DNA from: Oceanidesulfovibrio marinus
GTDB lineage: Bacteria; Desulfobacterota; Desulfovibrionia; Desulfovibrionales; Desulfovibrionaceae
Assembly: GCF_013085545.1 (NCBI RefSeq)
Contig: NZ_CP039543.1
Location: 3,007,322-3,071,321, forward strand
Length of the DNA stretch: 64,000 nt
Direction of reading: 5' to 3'
Shown here: piece by piece, positions 15,683-23,679 of the stretch
Layout: every line of letters begins with the position of its first letter
How positions within the stretch are numbered: the first letter of the stretch is position 1
Notes under the pieces: model-generated
What the model saw: only the letters and a program-made list of their open reading frames with translations
What the model was told of the DNA's origin: nothing
The model's database searches: none
Made by a program: the position numbers and the translations under genes

Positions 15683-17227
15683 ATGGACTTTATTCCCTAT
15701 TTATTTGCATGCCTGACGCCGATGAAAATCGCCCTCATGGTCGGCGGCGCCATCGGCGGCATCCTTCTGGGAGCCGCGCCGGGCCTGAGTCCGACCATGG
15801 CGGTGGCCCTCCTGGTTCCCTTCACCTTTCACATGGACCCGGCCGAAGGACTTATCCTCCTCGGCGCCGTGTACACGGCTGCTGTGGCCGGCGGGTCCAT
15901 CACCGCAATCCTCATCAACATCCCGGGTGCACCGGCCAACATCGCCACGATGTTTGACGGCCACACCATGGCGAAGAAGGGCAAGGCGGAGAAGGCTCTC
16001 TACCTGTCCTGCATGAGCTCGGGTCTGGGCGGCATCTTCGGCGTGGTTGTGCTGATCCTCTTCACCCCGCCCATCGCCCGCATGGCCATGGAGTTCGGCC
16101 CGGCCGAGCTGTTCTGGCTGGCCATCTTCGGCGTCACGGTCATCGCCGGCCTGTCCTCGGGCACGGTCGTCAAGGGGCTCTACGCCGGTGCGTTCGGGCT
16201 TCTTCTGAGCTGCATCGGCGAGAACCCGGTCTACGGCGTTGAACGCTTCGTCTTCTCCGACAAGCTGACCGGCGGCATCGCCATTATCCCGGCGCTCATC
16301 GGGCTGTTCGCCATCCCGCAGATATTCACGCTGGTGGAGACTATCGGCCAGAGCCTGCAGCGCGAATCCTTCAAGGCCCAGAAAGGCGTGCTCCGGGAGG
16401 CTATAGGCGAGCTCCTGCGCCATCCCCGCGAGTGGATCATGGGCTCTGTGGTCGGCTCCTTCATTGGCGCCATCCCGGGGGCCGGCGGCCAGGTGGCCGG
16501 GCTCATCGCCTATGACCAGTCCAAGAAGATGTCCAAGACGCCCGAACGCTACGGCACGGGCATTTCCGAAGGAGTCATCTCGGTAGAGTCCTCCAACAAC
16601 GCCACCGTCGGGCCCGCCATGATCCCCCTGCTGACCATGGGTATCCCTGGCAGCCCCACGGCCGCGGTTCTTCTGGGCGGACTGCTCATCCACGGCCTCT
16701 TCCCCGGCCCGGACCTGTTCACCAAGCACGCCGATGTTGCCTACACCTTCATCGCCAGCATGATCGTCGCCCAGGTGGCCATGGTGGTCTTCGGAATCAT
16801 GATTTCCCGTTACTCGCACATCGTCATGAACATCCCCAACATCTTCATGGTGGCGGCTGTGACAGTACTCTGCGTCTACGGTTCCTACAGCGTCCAGAAC
16901 AGCATGGACGACGTCATCATCATGTTCTGCCTGGGCCTCTTCATGTACCTGAGCAGCCGCAACTCCTTCTCACCAGCCCCGATTGTTCTCGGGCTCATCC
17001 TCGGCCCCCTGGCCGAGGACAACTTCAGCCGGGGCAAGATCATCGCGCAGACCGGCGACGGCCTGGCCAGCTACTTCCTGTCGGGCGGCGTCAACATGAT
17101 CGTCATTGGCTTGTGCGCCCTCTCCATCGGCTGGAGCATCTACAGCGAGTACAAGCTGGCGCGAAACAAGGCGACCCGTCTCCGTGAAGAAGAGCAGCAC
17201 GCCGCCGCCACCCTGTCCGAAGCATAA
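15683..17227 (+). CDS. Tripartite tricarboxylate transporter, large membrane subunit (TctA family)
   Basis: 514 residues, strongly hydrophobic, about 12 membrane segments. It carries TctA signatures: the early GGAIGGILLGAAPGLSPTMA stretch, GAIPGAGGQVAG in the middle and GIPGSPTAAVLLGG after it. It is the ion-coupled transport channel of a binding-protein-dependent secondary transporter in the inner membrane. The ATG at 15683 is preceded by GGAGG; the upstream in-frame extension lies in the hairpin region and was rejected. With the TctB and TctC genes that follow, it should import the cluster's carboxylate, probably sulfoacetate, which contrasts with the TauABC, TRAP or SauU systems described for other sulfonate degraders. 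Confidence 0.92.
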   Translation: MDFIPYLFACLTPMKIALMVGGAIGGILLGAAPGLSPTMAVALLVPFTFHMDPAEGLILLGAVYTAAVAGGSITAILINIPGAPANIATMFDGHTMAKKGKAEKALYLSCMSSGLGGIFGVVVLILFTPPIARMAMEFGPAELFWLAIFGVTVIAGLSSGTVVKGLYAGAFGLLLSCIGENPVYGVERFVFSDKLTGGIAIIPALIGLFAIPQIFTLVETIGQSLQRESFKAQKGVLREAIGELLRHPREWIMGSVVGSFIGAIPGAGGQVAGLIAYDQSKKMSKTPERYGTGISEGVISVESSNNATVGPAMIPLLTMGIPGSPTAAVLLGGLLIHGLFPGPDLFTKHADVAYTFIASMIVAQVAMVVFGIMISRYSHIVMNIPNIFMVAAVTVLCVYGSYSVQNSMDDVIIMFCLGLFMYLSSRNSFSPAPIVLGLILGPLAEDNFSRGKIIAQTGDGLASYFLSGGVNMIVIGLCALSIGWSIYSEYKLARNKATRLREEEQHAAATLSEA

Positions 17228-17239
17228 GGAGTTTTCAGC

Positions 17240-17737
17240 ATGATAAACGCACGCAAACGCATTCTCGAAACAACCGTCATGTTCGTCATACCGGTGGTTG
17301 CCCTCCATATGCTGGATGACATTTCCATAAATGATGTCAAGACCTTCCCGAAGTACATTTGCTACGGGATGCTGTTCCTGGCCGTCATCAACGTCATCCA
17401 GCTTGTGGTCTACCTGAACAAGATCAGACCCATACAATGGCCCACCTCCCTGCGCTGGTCGTCGCCTTTCAAGGGCGGTCCCATTCCCTTCCCGACACGG
17501 CGCGTTGTCATCTCCCTGGTCCTTATGACCGCCTACATATTCACCATGGAGACGATCGGATTCTACCTCGCCGGGTTCCTGTACTTCCTGCTGATCCTGC
17601 TCGCCCTTGATCCGGCGAAGCCGTCACTGGCCAGCACAGGGAAAAAAGCACTCTACGCGCTTATTTTCATGGCGGTGATCTACCTTCTCTTCAGTGAAAT
17701 GCTCGGTGTGGTCATCCCGAGTGGAATAGCACTGTAA
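17240..17737 (+). CDS. Tripartite tricarboxylate transporter, small membrane subunit (TctB family)
   Basis: 165 residues with four predicted membrane segments, the usual size and topology of the TctB partner of TctA (hydrophobic stretches near residues 11-25, 40-58, 88-108 and 133-155). AAGGAG precedes the ATG, 12 nt after tctA. TctB sequences are poorly conserved, so the call rests on size, topology and its position between tctA and tctC. Confidence 0.85.
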   Translation: MINARKRILETTVMFVIPVVALHMLDDISINDVKTFPKYICYGMLFLAVINVIQLVVYLNKIRPIQWPTSLRWSSPFKGGPIPFPTRRVVISLVLMTAYIFTMETIGFYLAGFLYFLLILLALDPAKPSLASTGKKALYALIFMAVIYLLFSEMLGVVIPSGIAL

Positions 17738-17761
17738 CTTAACTGTATTCTGGAGGATTTG

Positions 17762-18727
17762 ATGAAAAAGTTATTATTCTCGCTATGCCTTCTGGTTCTG
17801 GCACTCTGCGGCTTCTCTGGCCCTGCCTTCGGCGCATACCCGGACAAGCCCCTCTCCATGGTCGTGACCTACCCGCCCGGAGGCGCCACAGACTTCCAGG
17901 CCCGTATCGTGACAACCCTGGCCTCGGACGAGAAGTTCTTTGGTCAGCCAATCGTGGTGATCAACAAGCCCGGTGCGGGCGGCCGAGTCGGCTGGAACTG
18001 GTTCGCCGAAAAAGCGCCCACCGACGGTTACTGGCTGAGCACCTACAACGCCCCGCACTTCATCGCCCAGAGTCTTGTCTACAAGGCCTCGCGGTTTTCC
18101 ATGGAAAGCTTCGAGCCCGTGGCCACCTGGGGGGCTGATCCGGCCGTGTTGATCGTACCCAAGGACAGCCCCTTCAAGACCGTGAAGGACCTTGTCGATT
18201 TCGCCAAGGCCAACCCTGGCAAGGTCACCGTGAACGGCGCCGGTCTCTATGTCGGTCACCACATCGCCATGTTGCAGCTGGCCAAGGCCGCAGGCATCGA
18301 GCTGACCTACGTTCCTGAGCAGGGAGGCACCCCGGCTCTGCAGAGCGTCATGAGCGGCAAGGTCATGGCCGGTTTCAACAATCTCGCCGACGCCTTCCGC
18401 AACCGCGAAAACGTGAACATCCTGGCGATCGCCGACCTGCAGCGCCATCCCTATATCGAGGACGTACCCACGTTCATCGAGGAAGGAATCGAAGTAGACA
18501 ACTCGAGTGTGAACTATCGCGGCATCATTCTGCCCAAGGGTGTCGACCAGGAGACCATCGACGCTTGCGAGAAGGCGCTCGTCGCCATGTTCAACACCCC
18601 CAAGGTCAAGGATCTCATGGCCCAGAGCGGTAGCCCGTTGCTTGTTCTCAATCGCCAGCAAACGATCGAGCTGTTTGCCAAGGTGAAGAAGAACCTTCAG
18701 GAGCTTCTGAAGGACATCAAGCAATAG
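17762..18727 (+). CDS. Periplasmic binding protein of the tripartite transporter (TctC/Bug family)
   Basis: 321 residues. Residues 1-25 form a signal peptide ending in PAFGA; the mature protein begins with the Bug-family hallmark YPDKPLSMVVTYPPGGATD and includes VINKPGAGG, which lines the ligand pocket. It captures the substrate in the periplasm and hands it to TctAB. The ATG at 17762 follows GGAGG at 5 nt; a TTG one codon upstream is less likely. Bug proteins bind carboxylates mostly through main-chain amides and water, so a sulfo-carboxylate ligand is plausible but cannot be read from the sequence. Confidence 0.9.
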   Translation: MKKLLFSLCLLVLALCGFSGPAFGAYPDKPLSMVVTYPPGGATDFQARIVTTLASDEKFFGQPIVVINKPGAGGRVGWNWFAEKAPTDGYWLSTYNAPHFIAQSLVYKASRFSMESFEPVATWGADPAVLIVPKDSPFKTVKDLVDFAKANPGKVTVNGAGLYVGHHIAMLQLAKAAGIELTYVPEQGGTPALQSVMSGKVMAGFNNLADAFRNRENVNILAIADLQRHPYIEDVPTFIEEGIEVDNSSVNYRGIILPKGVDQETIDACEKALVAMFNTPKVKDLMAQSGSPLLVLNRQQTIELFAKVKKNLQELLKDIKQ

Positions 18728-18737
18728 GCACCCCTAA

Positions 18738-18775
18738 GGATGCGCCGGCGCGAACCACAGCCCGCCGGCGCATCC
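18738..18775 (+). other. Strong hairpin downstream of the transporter genes
   Basis: A perfect 13-bp GC-rich inverted repeat (arms 18738-18750 and 18763-18775, 12-nt loop) starts 10 nt after the tctC stop. The following sequence has no T run, so it is not a canonical intrinsic terminator, but it is strong enough to cut or protect the transcript. The phosphonatase gene starts 48 nt beyond it. Confidence 0.6.
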
Positions 18776-18822
18776 GCCGGTTCCGGCACACTGTTCCGAA
18801 CATATTATTTTGGGGAAATGCC

Positions 18823-19755
18823 ATGAATAACTGCAGTTGCAGCCCGTTGAAGGCCGTGGTTCTGGACTGGGCCGGCACTTCCGTGGACTACGGTTGCCTT
18901 GGGCCGGTCATGGCATTTCAAGAGGTTTTCCGTTCGCGCTTCATCGAGCCGACCGTCGAGGAAGTCCGCGTCCATATGGGTATGGACAAGCTCGAACACT
19001 TCAAGGCCATCAGCGCCATGCCCCGCATCCGGAAGCTGTGGGCTGCCATTTTCGGGAAGGAGCCGGCAGAGGCCGACTTTGACGCCATGAACAGGCATTT
19101 CGAAGAGGTCAGGACAAACACCCTCCACGAGCACTCCCAGCTGGTTCCCGGACTGATCGATACCGTCTCCGCCCTGCGCGGCATGGGCCTGCGCATCGGG
19201 TCCACCACAGGCTACAACGCCCGGGTCGCCGACCTCATACGATCCGAGGCCGCCCGACACGGCTACTGGCCCGATTGCCTGGTCAGCTCCTCCGATGTGC
19301 CCTCGGGGCGGCCCAATCCGTGGATGTGCTTCCGCAACGCCATGGAGCTCGGGACATATCCGATGTCGGCCATGGTCAAGGTCGGAGATACGGCCTTTGA
19401 TGTGCTGGAAGGGCTCAATGCGGGCATGTGGGCTGTGGCTGTGACGACCTCCGGCAACGAAATGGGCCTGTCACTGGACGAAATCCAGGCCATGGACTCT
19501 GCCGAAGTCACCCGCCGCCAGCGCTCTATACGCAGGCGCATGGAATCCATCGGAGCGCATTTCGTCATTACGGATATTCAGGAGCTGGTGCCTGTCCTGG
19601 AAAAAATCAACCAGCTCTTGAACGAGGGAATCAGCCCGGACGACTACCTCGCATGGCTGCAAGCCGTTCGTGCGGAACACAACAACACCACGGAGACCAA
19701 TGTATGTTCACCATCGTTGCGCGCGAGGAAATGGCCGCAGGCACGGTCATCCTGA
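18823..19755 (+). CDS. Phosphonoacetaldehyde hydrolase-like HAD enzyme (PhnX family)
   Basis: 310 residues. PhnX cleaves the C-P bond of phosphonoacetaldehyde through a Schiff base. All key features are present: nucleophile Asp15 in LDWAGTSVDYG, the Schiff-base lysine at Lys56 in MGMDKLEH, STTGYNARV, GRPNPWMCFRNAMELG and KVGDTAFDVLEGLNAGMW. The protein is about 40 residues longer than usual at the C-terminus, and its last 52 nt overlap nfnA in another frame. Phosphonoacetaldehyde is the phosphorus analogue of sulfoacetaldehyde, the central intermediate of this cluster. No 2-aminoethylphosphonate transaminase gene is nearby, so either phosphonates enter the same regulon or the enzyme acts on a sulfonate; the first is safer. 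The ribosome site is weak (GGGGAA). Confidence 0.85.
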   Translation: MNNCSCSPLKAVVLDWAGTSVDYGCLGPVMAFQEVFRSRFIEPTVEEVRVHMGMDKLEHFKAISAMPRIRKLWAAIFGKEPAEADFDAMNRHFEEVRTNTLHEHSQLVPGLIDTVSALRGMGLRIGSTTGYNARVADLIRSEAARHGYWPDCLVSSSDVPSGRPNPWMCFRNAMELGTYPMSAMVKVGDTAFDVLEGLNAGMWAVAVTTSGNEMGLSLDEIQAMDSAEVTRRQRSIRRRMESIGAHFVITDIQELVPVLEKINQLLNEGISPDDYLAWLQAVRAEHNNTTETNVCSPSLRARKWPQARSS

Positions 19756-20543
19756 ACGAGATTCTAGCACCGTCCATCGCGGCCAAGGCCCGGCCAGGGC
19801 AATTTCTGATTCTCAAGGCGAACGAAAAAGGGGAGCGTATCCCCCTGACCATGGCCGAGACCGATCCTGAAAAAGGTACCGTCACCGTCATTTACATGGT
19901 GGTGGGTAAAAGCACCGAACTTTTTAAACGCCTCAAGGTCGGCGAGACCTACCAGGATGTCATCGGTCCTCTGGGCCAGCCCACCCATATCGAACCCGGC
20001 AAGAACGTAATCTGCGTGGGCGGCGGCACCGGCGTGGCTGTGCTGCACCCCATCGCCCGCGGCATGAAGCAGGCCGGTTGCAACGTCACCTCCATCATCG
20101 GCGCGCGCAACAAGGACCTGATCATCCTTGAGGACAAGATGCGCCTGGCCTCCCATGAGCTGCACGTCTGCACGGACGACGGCTCCTATGGCCACGCGGG
20201 CTTCGTGACCGAGGTTCTCAAGGAGAAGCTCAAGGACGGCGGCGTGGACCAGGTCGTGGCTATCGGCCCCGTGCCCATGATGAAGTTCGTGTCCCAGATG
20301 ACCAGAGAGTTCGGCGTACCGACCATGGTCAGCCTCAACCCCATCATGATCGACGGCACGGGCATGTGCGGCGGCTGCCGCGTTACGGTTGGCGGCGAGA
20401 TCAAGTTCGGCTGCGTGGATGGCCCCGAGTTCGATGGGCATCAGGTGGACTTTGATGAGCTGATGCTGCGCCTCAAGGCCTATGCAGCCGAGGAACGATG
20501 CAGCCACGAGCGCTGCGCGTGCGAAGAGAGAGGTGCACAATGA
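19704..20543 (+). CDS. nfnA: NADH-dependent ferredoxin:NADP+ oxidoreductase, subunit A (NfnA)
   Basis: 279 residues: an FAD-binding ferredoxin-reductase-type domain followed by an NAD(P)-binding domain (CVGGGTGVAVLHPIARGM near residue 98-115) and a C-terminal [2Fe-2S] cysteine motif (GMCGGCRVTVGG, then a further Cys in FGCVDGPEFD). With NfnB it makes an electron-bifurcating transhydrogenase coupling NADH, ferredoxin and NADPH in anaerobes. The ATG at 19704 lies inside the tail of the PhnX-like gene; a longer upstream frame is not supported by homology. The stop overlaps nfnB. It may be cotranscribed with the sulfonate genes and could supply NADPH for the acylating dehydrogenase step, but Nfn is also a general redox enzyme of sulfate reducers. 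Confidence 0.9.
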   Translation: MFTIVAREEMAAGTVILNEILAPSIAAKARPGQFLILKANEKGERIPLTMAETDPEKGTVTVIYMVVGKSTELFKRLKVGETYQDVIGPLGQPTHIEPGKNVICVGGGTGVAVLHPIARGMKQAGCNVTSIIGARNKDLIILEDKMRLASHELHVCTDDGSYGHAGFVTEVLKEKLKDGGVDQVVAIGPVPMMKFVSQMTREFGVPTMVSLNPIMIDGTGMCGGCRVTVGGEIKFGCVDGPEFDGHQVDFDELMLRLKAYAAEERCSHERCACEERGAQ

Positions 20544-21937
20544 GCGCGACCCAAACGCCGCGACAGGCCATGCCCGAGCAGGAGCCCGCGGTCCGGGCCC
20601 GCAACTTCGAGGAGGTGCCGTTGGGCTACACCCCGGAGATGGCCATGGCCGAGGCCGGCCGCTGTCTGCAGTGCAAAAAACCGGCGTGCGTCCAGGGGTG
20701 TCCCGTAAACATCGACATCCCCGGTTTTATCAAACATATCGCCGAGGGCGAGCTCGACAAGGCCATCGGCAAAATCTGGGAGCGCAATCTGCTGCCTGCT
20801 ATCTGCGGCCGGGTCTGTCCTCAGGAGAGCCAGTGCGAGGGCAACTGCCTGCTCGGCCGTAAAGGCGAACCAGTGGCCATCGGCAACCTGGAGCGTTTTG
20901 CCGCCGACTGGGAACGGGAGCACCACGCCTGCGTACTCCCCTCAAGCGACGATGCCACAGGAAAAAAGGTTGCCGTGATCGGCTCTGGCCCGTCCAGCCT
21001 GACCGTGGCCAGCGACCTGGTGCTCAAAGGACACGGCGTCACCCTCTTCGAGGCTTTCCACAAGCCTGGCGGCGTGCTCGTTTACGGCATTCCGGAGTTC
21101 CGCCTGCCCAAGGATATCGTAGCGGCCGAGGTGGCTTGCCTGGAGAGCCAAGGTGTCAAACTGGAGTCCGACGTGGTTGTTGGCCGCACCGTGACCGTGG
21201 ACGAGCTCTTCGAGCAGGGCTTCGACGCCGTGTACCTCGGCGTGGGCGCCGGCCTGCCCAAGTTCATGAAGATTCCGGGCGAGAACCTCGTGGGCGTGCT
21301 CTCGGCCAATGAGTACCTGACCCGCGCCAACCTGATGAAGGCCTATCTCTTCCCCGAAGTGGACACGCCCATCCCGCGCGGTCGGCGAGTGGCCGTGCTC
21401 GGCGGCGGCAATGTGGCCATGGACTCGGCCCGTACGGCCATGCGCATGGGCGCGGAAGCTGTCAGCCTCATTTACCGCCGTTCCCGCGACGAAATGCCGG
21501 CCCGCAAGGCCGAAATCCATCACGCTGAAGAGGAGGGCCTGCACTTTGAGCTGCTGACCAACCCGGTGCGTTACGTGGGCGATGATCAGGGCCGCTTGAG
21601 GGCTATCGAATGCGTGCGCATGGAGCTGGGCGAGGTCGACGCTTCGGGACGCAGACGGCCGGTGGCGGTGCCTGGGTCAGAGTTCACGGTCGAATGCGAC
21701 CTGGCCATCGTCGCTATCGGCTCCGGAGCCAATCCGTTGCTGCCCGGCTCCACGCCGGACCTGCCGCTCAACAAATGGGGGTACGTCATCGCCGATAGCA
21801 ATACGGGCAAAACAGGCAAGAAAGGAGTCTGGAGCGGTGGCGACATCGTCACCGGGGCGGCTACGGTCATCCTGGCCATGGGCGCCGGCCGAAAGGCAGC
21901 CGACTCCATTCACGAGTACCTCACCTGGGGATGGTAG
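20540..21937 (+). CDS. nfnB: NADH-dependent ferredoxin:NADP+ oxidoreductase, subunit B (NfnB)
   Basis: 465 residues, homologous to the small subunit of glutamate synthase and to NfnB. The N-terminal part has two cysteine motifs for [4Fe-4S] clusters (CLQCKKPACVQGCP and ICGRVCPQESQCEGNC). It is followed by an FAD-binding GSGPSSLTVASDL motif and an NADP-binding GGGNVAMDSARTAMRMG motif, and ends with the SGGDIVTGAATVILAMGAGRKAA flavin signature. No large glutamate synthase subunit is adjacent, and nfnA overlaps by 4 nt, which settles the NfnB assignment. GAGAGG precedes the ATG. A strong terminator lies about 140 nt downstream, closing the cluster. Confidence 0.92.
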   Translation: MSATQTPRQAMPEQEPAVRARNFEEVPLGYTPEMAMAEAGRCLQCKKPACVQGCPVNIDIPGFIKHIAEGELDKAIGKIWERNLLPAICGRVCPQESQCEGNCLLGRKGEPVAIGNLERFAADWEREHHACVLPSSDDATGKKVAVIGSGPSSLTVASDLVLKGHGVTLFEAFHKPGGVLVYGIPEFRLPKDIVAAEVACLESQGVKLESDVVVGRTVTVDELFEQGFDAVYLGVGAGLPKFMKIPGENLVGVLSANEYLTRANLMKAYLFPEVDTPIPRGRRVAVLGGGNVAMDSARTAMRMGAEAVSLIYRRSRDEMPARKAEIHHAEEEGLHFELLTNPVRYVGDDQGRLRAIECVRMELGEVDASGRRRPVAVPGSEFTVECDLAIVAIGSGANPLLPGSTPDLPLNKWGYVIADSNTGKTGKKGVWSGGDIVTGAATVILAMGAGRKAADSIHEYLTWGW

Positions 21938-22073
21938 CCTCTTCCTGAGACAAACGCAGAGGATTCGCGAAAATCCCCAAGGCGTCGGATACGCCTGGCG
22001 CCTCATCTTCTGGGGAGGAATGGATTCAGGACGCCGGAGGTTTCAACCCTCTCATCCCGACCAGATACTTCAA

Positions 22074-22105
22074 GGGCTCGCTCTTTCGGGAGCGGGCCCC
22101 TTTTT
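22074..22105 (+). terminator. Intrinsic terminator of the sulfonate/nfnAB transcript
   Basis: A 10-bp GC-rich stem (arms 22074-22083 and 22090-22099, one G-T wobble, 6-nt loop) followed by CTTTTT. It ends the plus-strand block that begins at xsc. Confidence 0.85.
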
Positions 22106-22232
22106 CCTGGGCGGCACGGGCTCTTCCAGCGGTTGGCCGGCCGCGCCGCCTCTTTTATCTGCAGCAATATTCTTGTATATCCACCCCTGATCATTGAATA
22201 CTCTCTGCTCGCAATCAACACGGAGAAATGGT

Positions 22233-22646
22233 GTGGATCAATTCGCGCGAATAATCGAGGAACGTTTTCCGTTCCATCAGCTCCTTGGAATCAAAGCAGA
22301 TCTTGTCGAAGAGGGGCGTGTCCAACTGCACATCCCGTACAAGGAAGCGCTCCTTGGAGACAAGGACAGCAAGAGAATCCATGGCGGCGTTATATCCTCC
22401 CTGATGGATATCTGTGGCGGCTTTGCTGTCTGGACGCGATGCAAGCCCCAGGACAGGCTGGTCACCATCACGCTGAACGTCGATTACCTGCATTCAGCCA
22501 TGGCGTCTGATCTGTATGCGGAGGCCAAGGTGCGCATGCTGGGCAATCGCGTGGGCAACGCCCACGTCGTGGTCTGGACGGCGGAGAATCCGACCGTACA
22601 CGTTGCGGAAGGACGCGGCGTCTACAACATCAGGCGCACCAAGTAG
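22233..22646 (+). CDS. PaaI-family hot-dog thioesterase
   Basis: 137 residues with the hot-dog fold signature of acyl-CoA thioesterases: HGGVISSLMDICGGFAVW (the long helix with the catalytic acidic residue region, about 49-66) and the later VDYLHSA strand typical of PaaI. Translation most likely starts at the GTG at 22233, preceded by CGGAG; a TTG start at 22194 would add 13 residues without homology. The gene stands alone between two terminators, so no pathway can be assigned; release of stalled CoA from aromatic or short acyl-CoAs is the family's usual role. Confidence 0.85.
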   Translation: MDQFARIIEERFPFHQLLGIKADLVEEGRVQLHIPYKEALLGDKDSKRIHGGVISSLMDICGGFAVWTRCKPQDRLVTITLNVDYLHSAMASDLYAEAKVRMLGNRVGNAHVVVWTAENPTVHVAEGRGVYNIRRTK

Positions 22647-22700
22647 ACGCGCATCCACGTAGAACATGGAAGTGGAGCGCCGGGGATTCCTCTTCCAGAT

Positions 22701-22733
22701 AAAAACGGACCCGCGGCGTCCACCGCAGGCCCG
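22701..22733 (-). terminator. Intrinsic terminator of the metallo-hydrolase gene
   Basis: On the minus strand an 11-bp stem (arms 22733-22723 and 22716-22706, two wobble pairs, 6-nt loop) is followed by five T. It lies 28 nt downstream of the metallo-hydrolase stop. The convergent thioesterase gene ends just upstream on the other strand. Confidence 0.75.
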
Positions 22734-22761
22734 TCATCTCTATTGGCTTTTATGCTTGTCG

Positions 22762-23487
22762 CTAGCCGTAGACCTTGCCGGCCAGGCTCAGCTCGTGCAA
22801 GGGCAGGATGGTCACGCCCTCGTCGCGCAACGCCTTGAGCTTCTGAATCTCGTCGTAGGCGTTGAAGGCGTTGAAGTGGACGCCCGGGCACACGGCCGGG
22901 CCGTTGTTCGGGAAGTTGCTGAAGTTGCAGCACATGCCGGTGATGACCACCGGACCGTCGTCCGTCTCCACCTTCACGGCCTGGACACCGGGGGTGTGGC
23001 CGGGCGTGGCCATGACGCTGATTCCCGGAAAGAGCTCGGCGTCGCCGTCCACGGGATGTATGTCCAGATCCTCGATGAACGACGGCTCATAGCGGTAGTC
23101 CAGCGGGTGCGGGTGCTGGCAGCACTCCAGCTCCGTGCGCTGCACGTAGACGGGCTTGCCCTCGAACATGGGGTTGTTGCCGCAGTGGTCGTCGTGCAGG
23201 TGGGTGTTGATGACCGCGTCGATGTCGTCCACGGTCAGCCCATGCTGCGCCAGCGCATCGTCCATGTACAGGGCTTCCAGGCCGGTGTCCTCGGTGAACT
23301 CCGGCGGGTTGATGAAGTCATCCAGGCCGGTGTCCACGATGATTGTGCGGCCCTCGCCCCCTTTTTCCTGCAGAAGGAAGGCCCACATGGGCAGCCAGAT
23401 GCGCTTCCCGTAGCCCTGCTGGTAGGTCATGATGCCCTGATCCACATTGCGCACGCCCACAAGCAAGGGCGTAATTGTATATGACAT
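22762..23487 (-). CDS. Metallo-beta-lactamase-fold hydrolase, N-acyl homoserine lactonase-like
   Basis: 241 residues with the dinuclear metal motif HLHDDHCG (about residues 97-104), a later metal ligand in ATPGHTPG and a terminal His in PLHE. The overall layout resembles lactonases of the AttM/AiiA type and related metal-dependent hydrolases. GAGGAG precedes the ATG at 23487. No signal peptide, so cytosolic. The gene is monocistronic with its own terminator. Homologs hydrolyse lactones, thioesters or phosphodiesters, so the quorum-quenching label is only a resemblance. Confidence 0.82.
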   Translation of the reverse strand: MSYTITPLLVGVRNVDQGIMTYQQGYGKRIWLPMWAFLLQEKGGEGRTIIVDTGLDDFINPPEFTEDTGLEALYMDDALAQHGLTVDDIDAVINTHLHDDHCGNNPMFEGKPVYVQRTELECCQHPHPLDYRYEPSFIEDLDIHPVDGDAELFPGISVMATPGHTPGVQAVKVETDDGPVVITGMCCNFSNFPNNGPAVCPGVHFNAFNAYDEIQKLKALRDEGVTILPLHELSLAGKVYG

Positions 23488-23679
23488 TGCTGCTCCTCGT
23501 TGTTTGATGTGGACTGCAAACCGGGGGAAGATACCCCAGAGTGCGCGGCCGTGTCGATACGGCGGCCGCGGCGCTATTACCAAGTCCCATCAACAGAAAG
23601 TAAGCACGAGGCGGCGCGCGGCAAGCCGCCGGTCGGAGAGGAAGAGCGAATCCTGCCGGCTTTGCCCGGCCGCTCCCCC

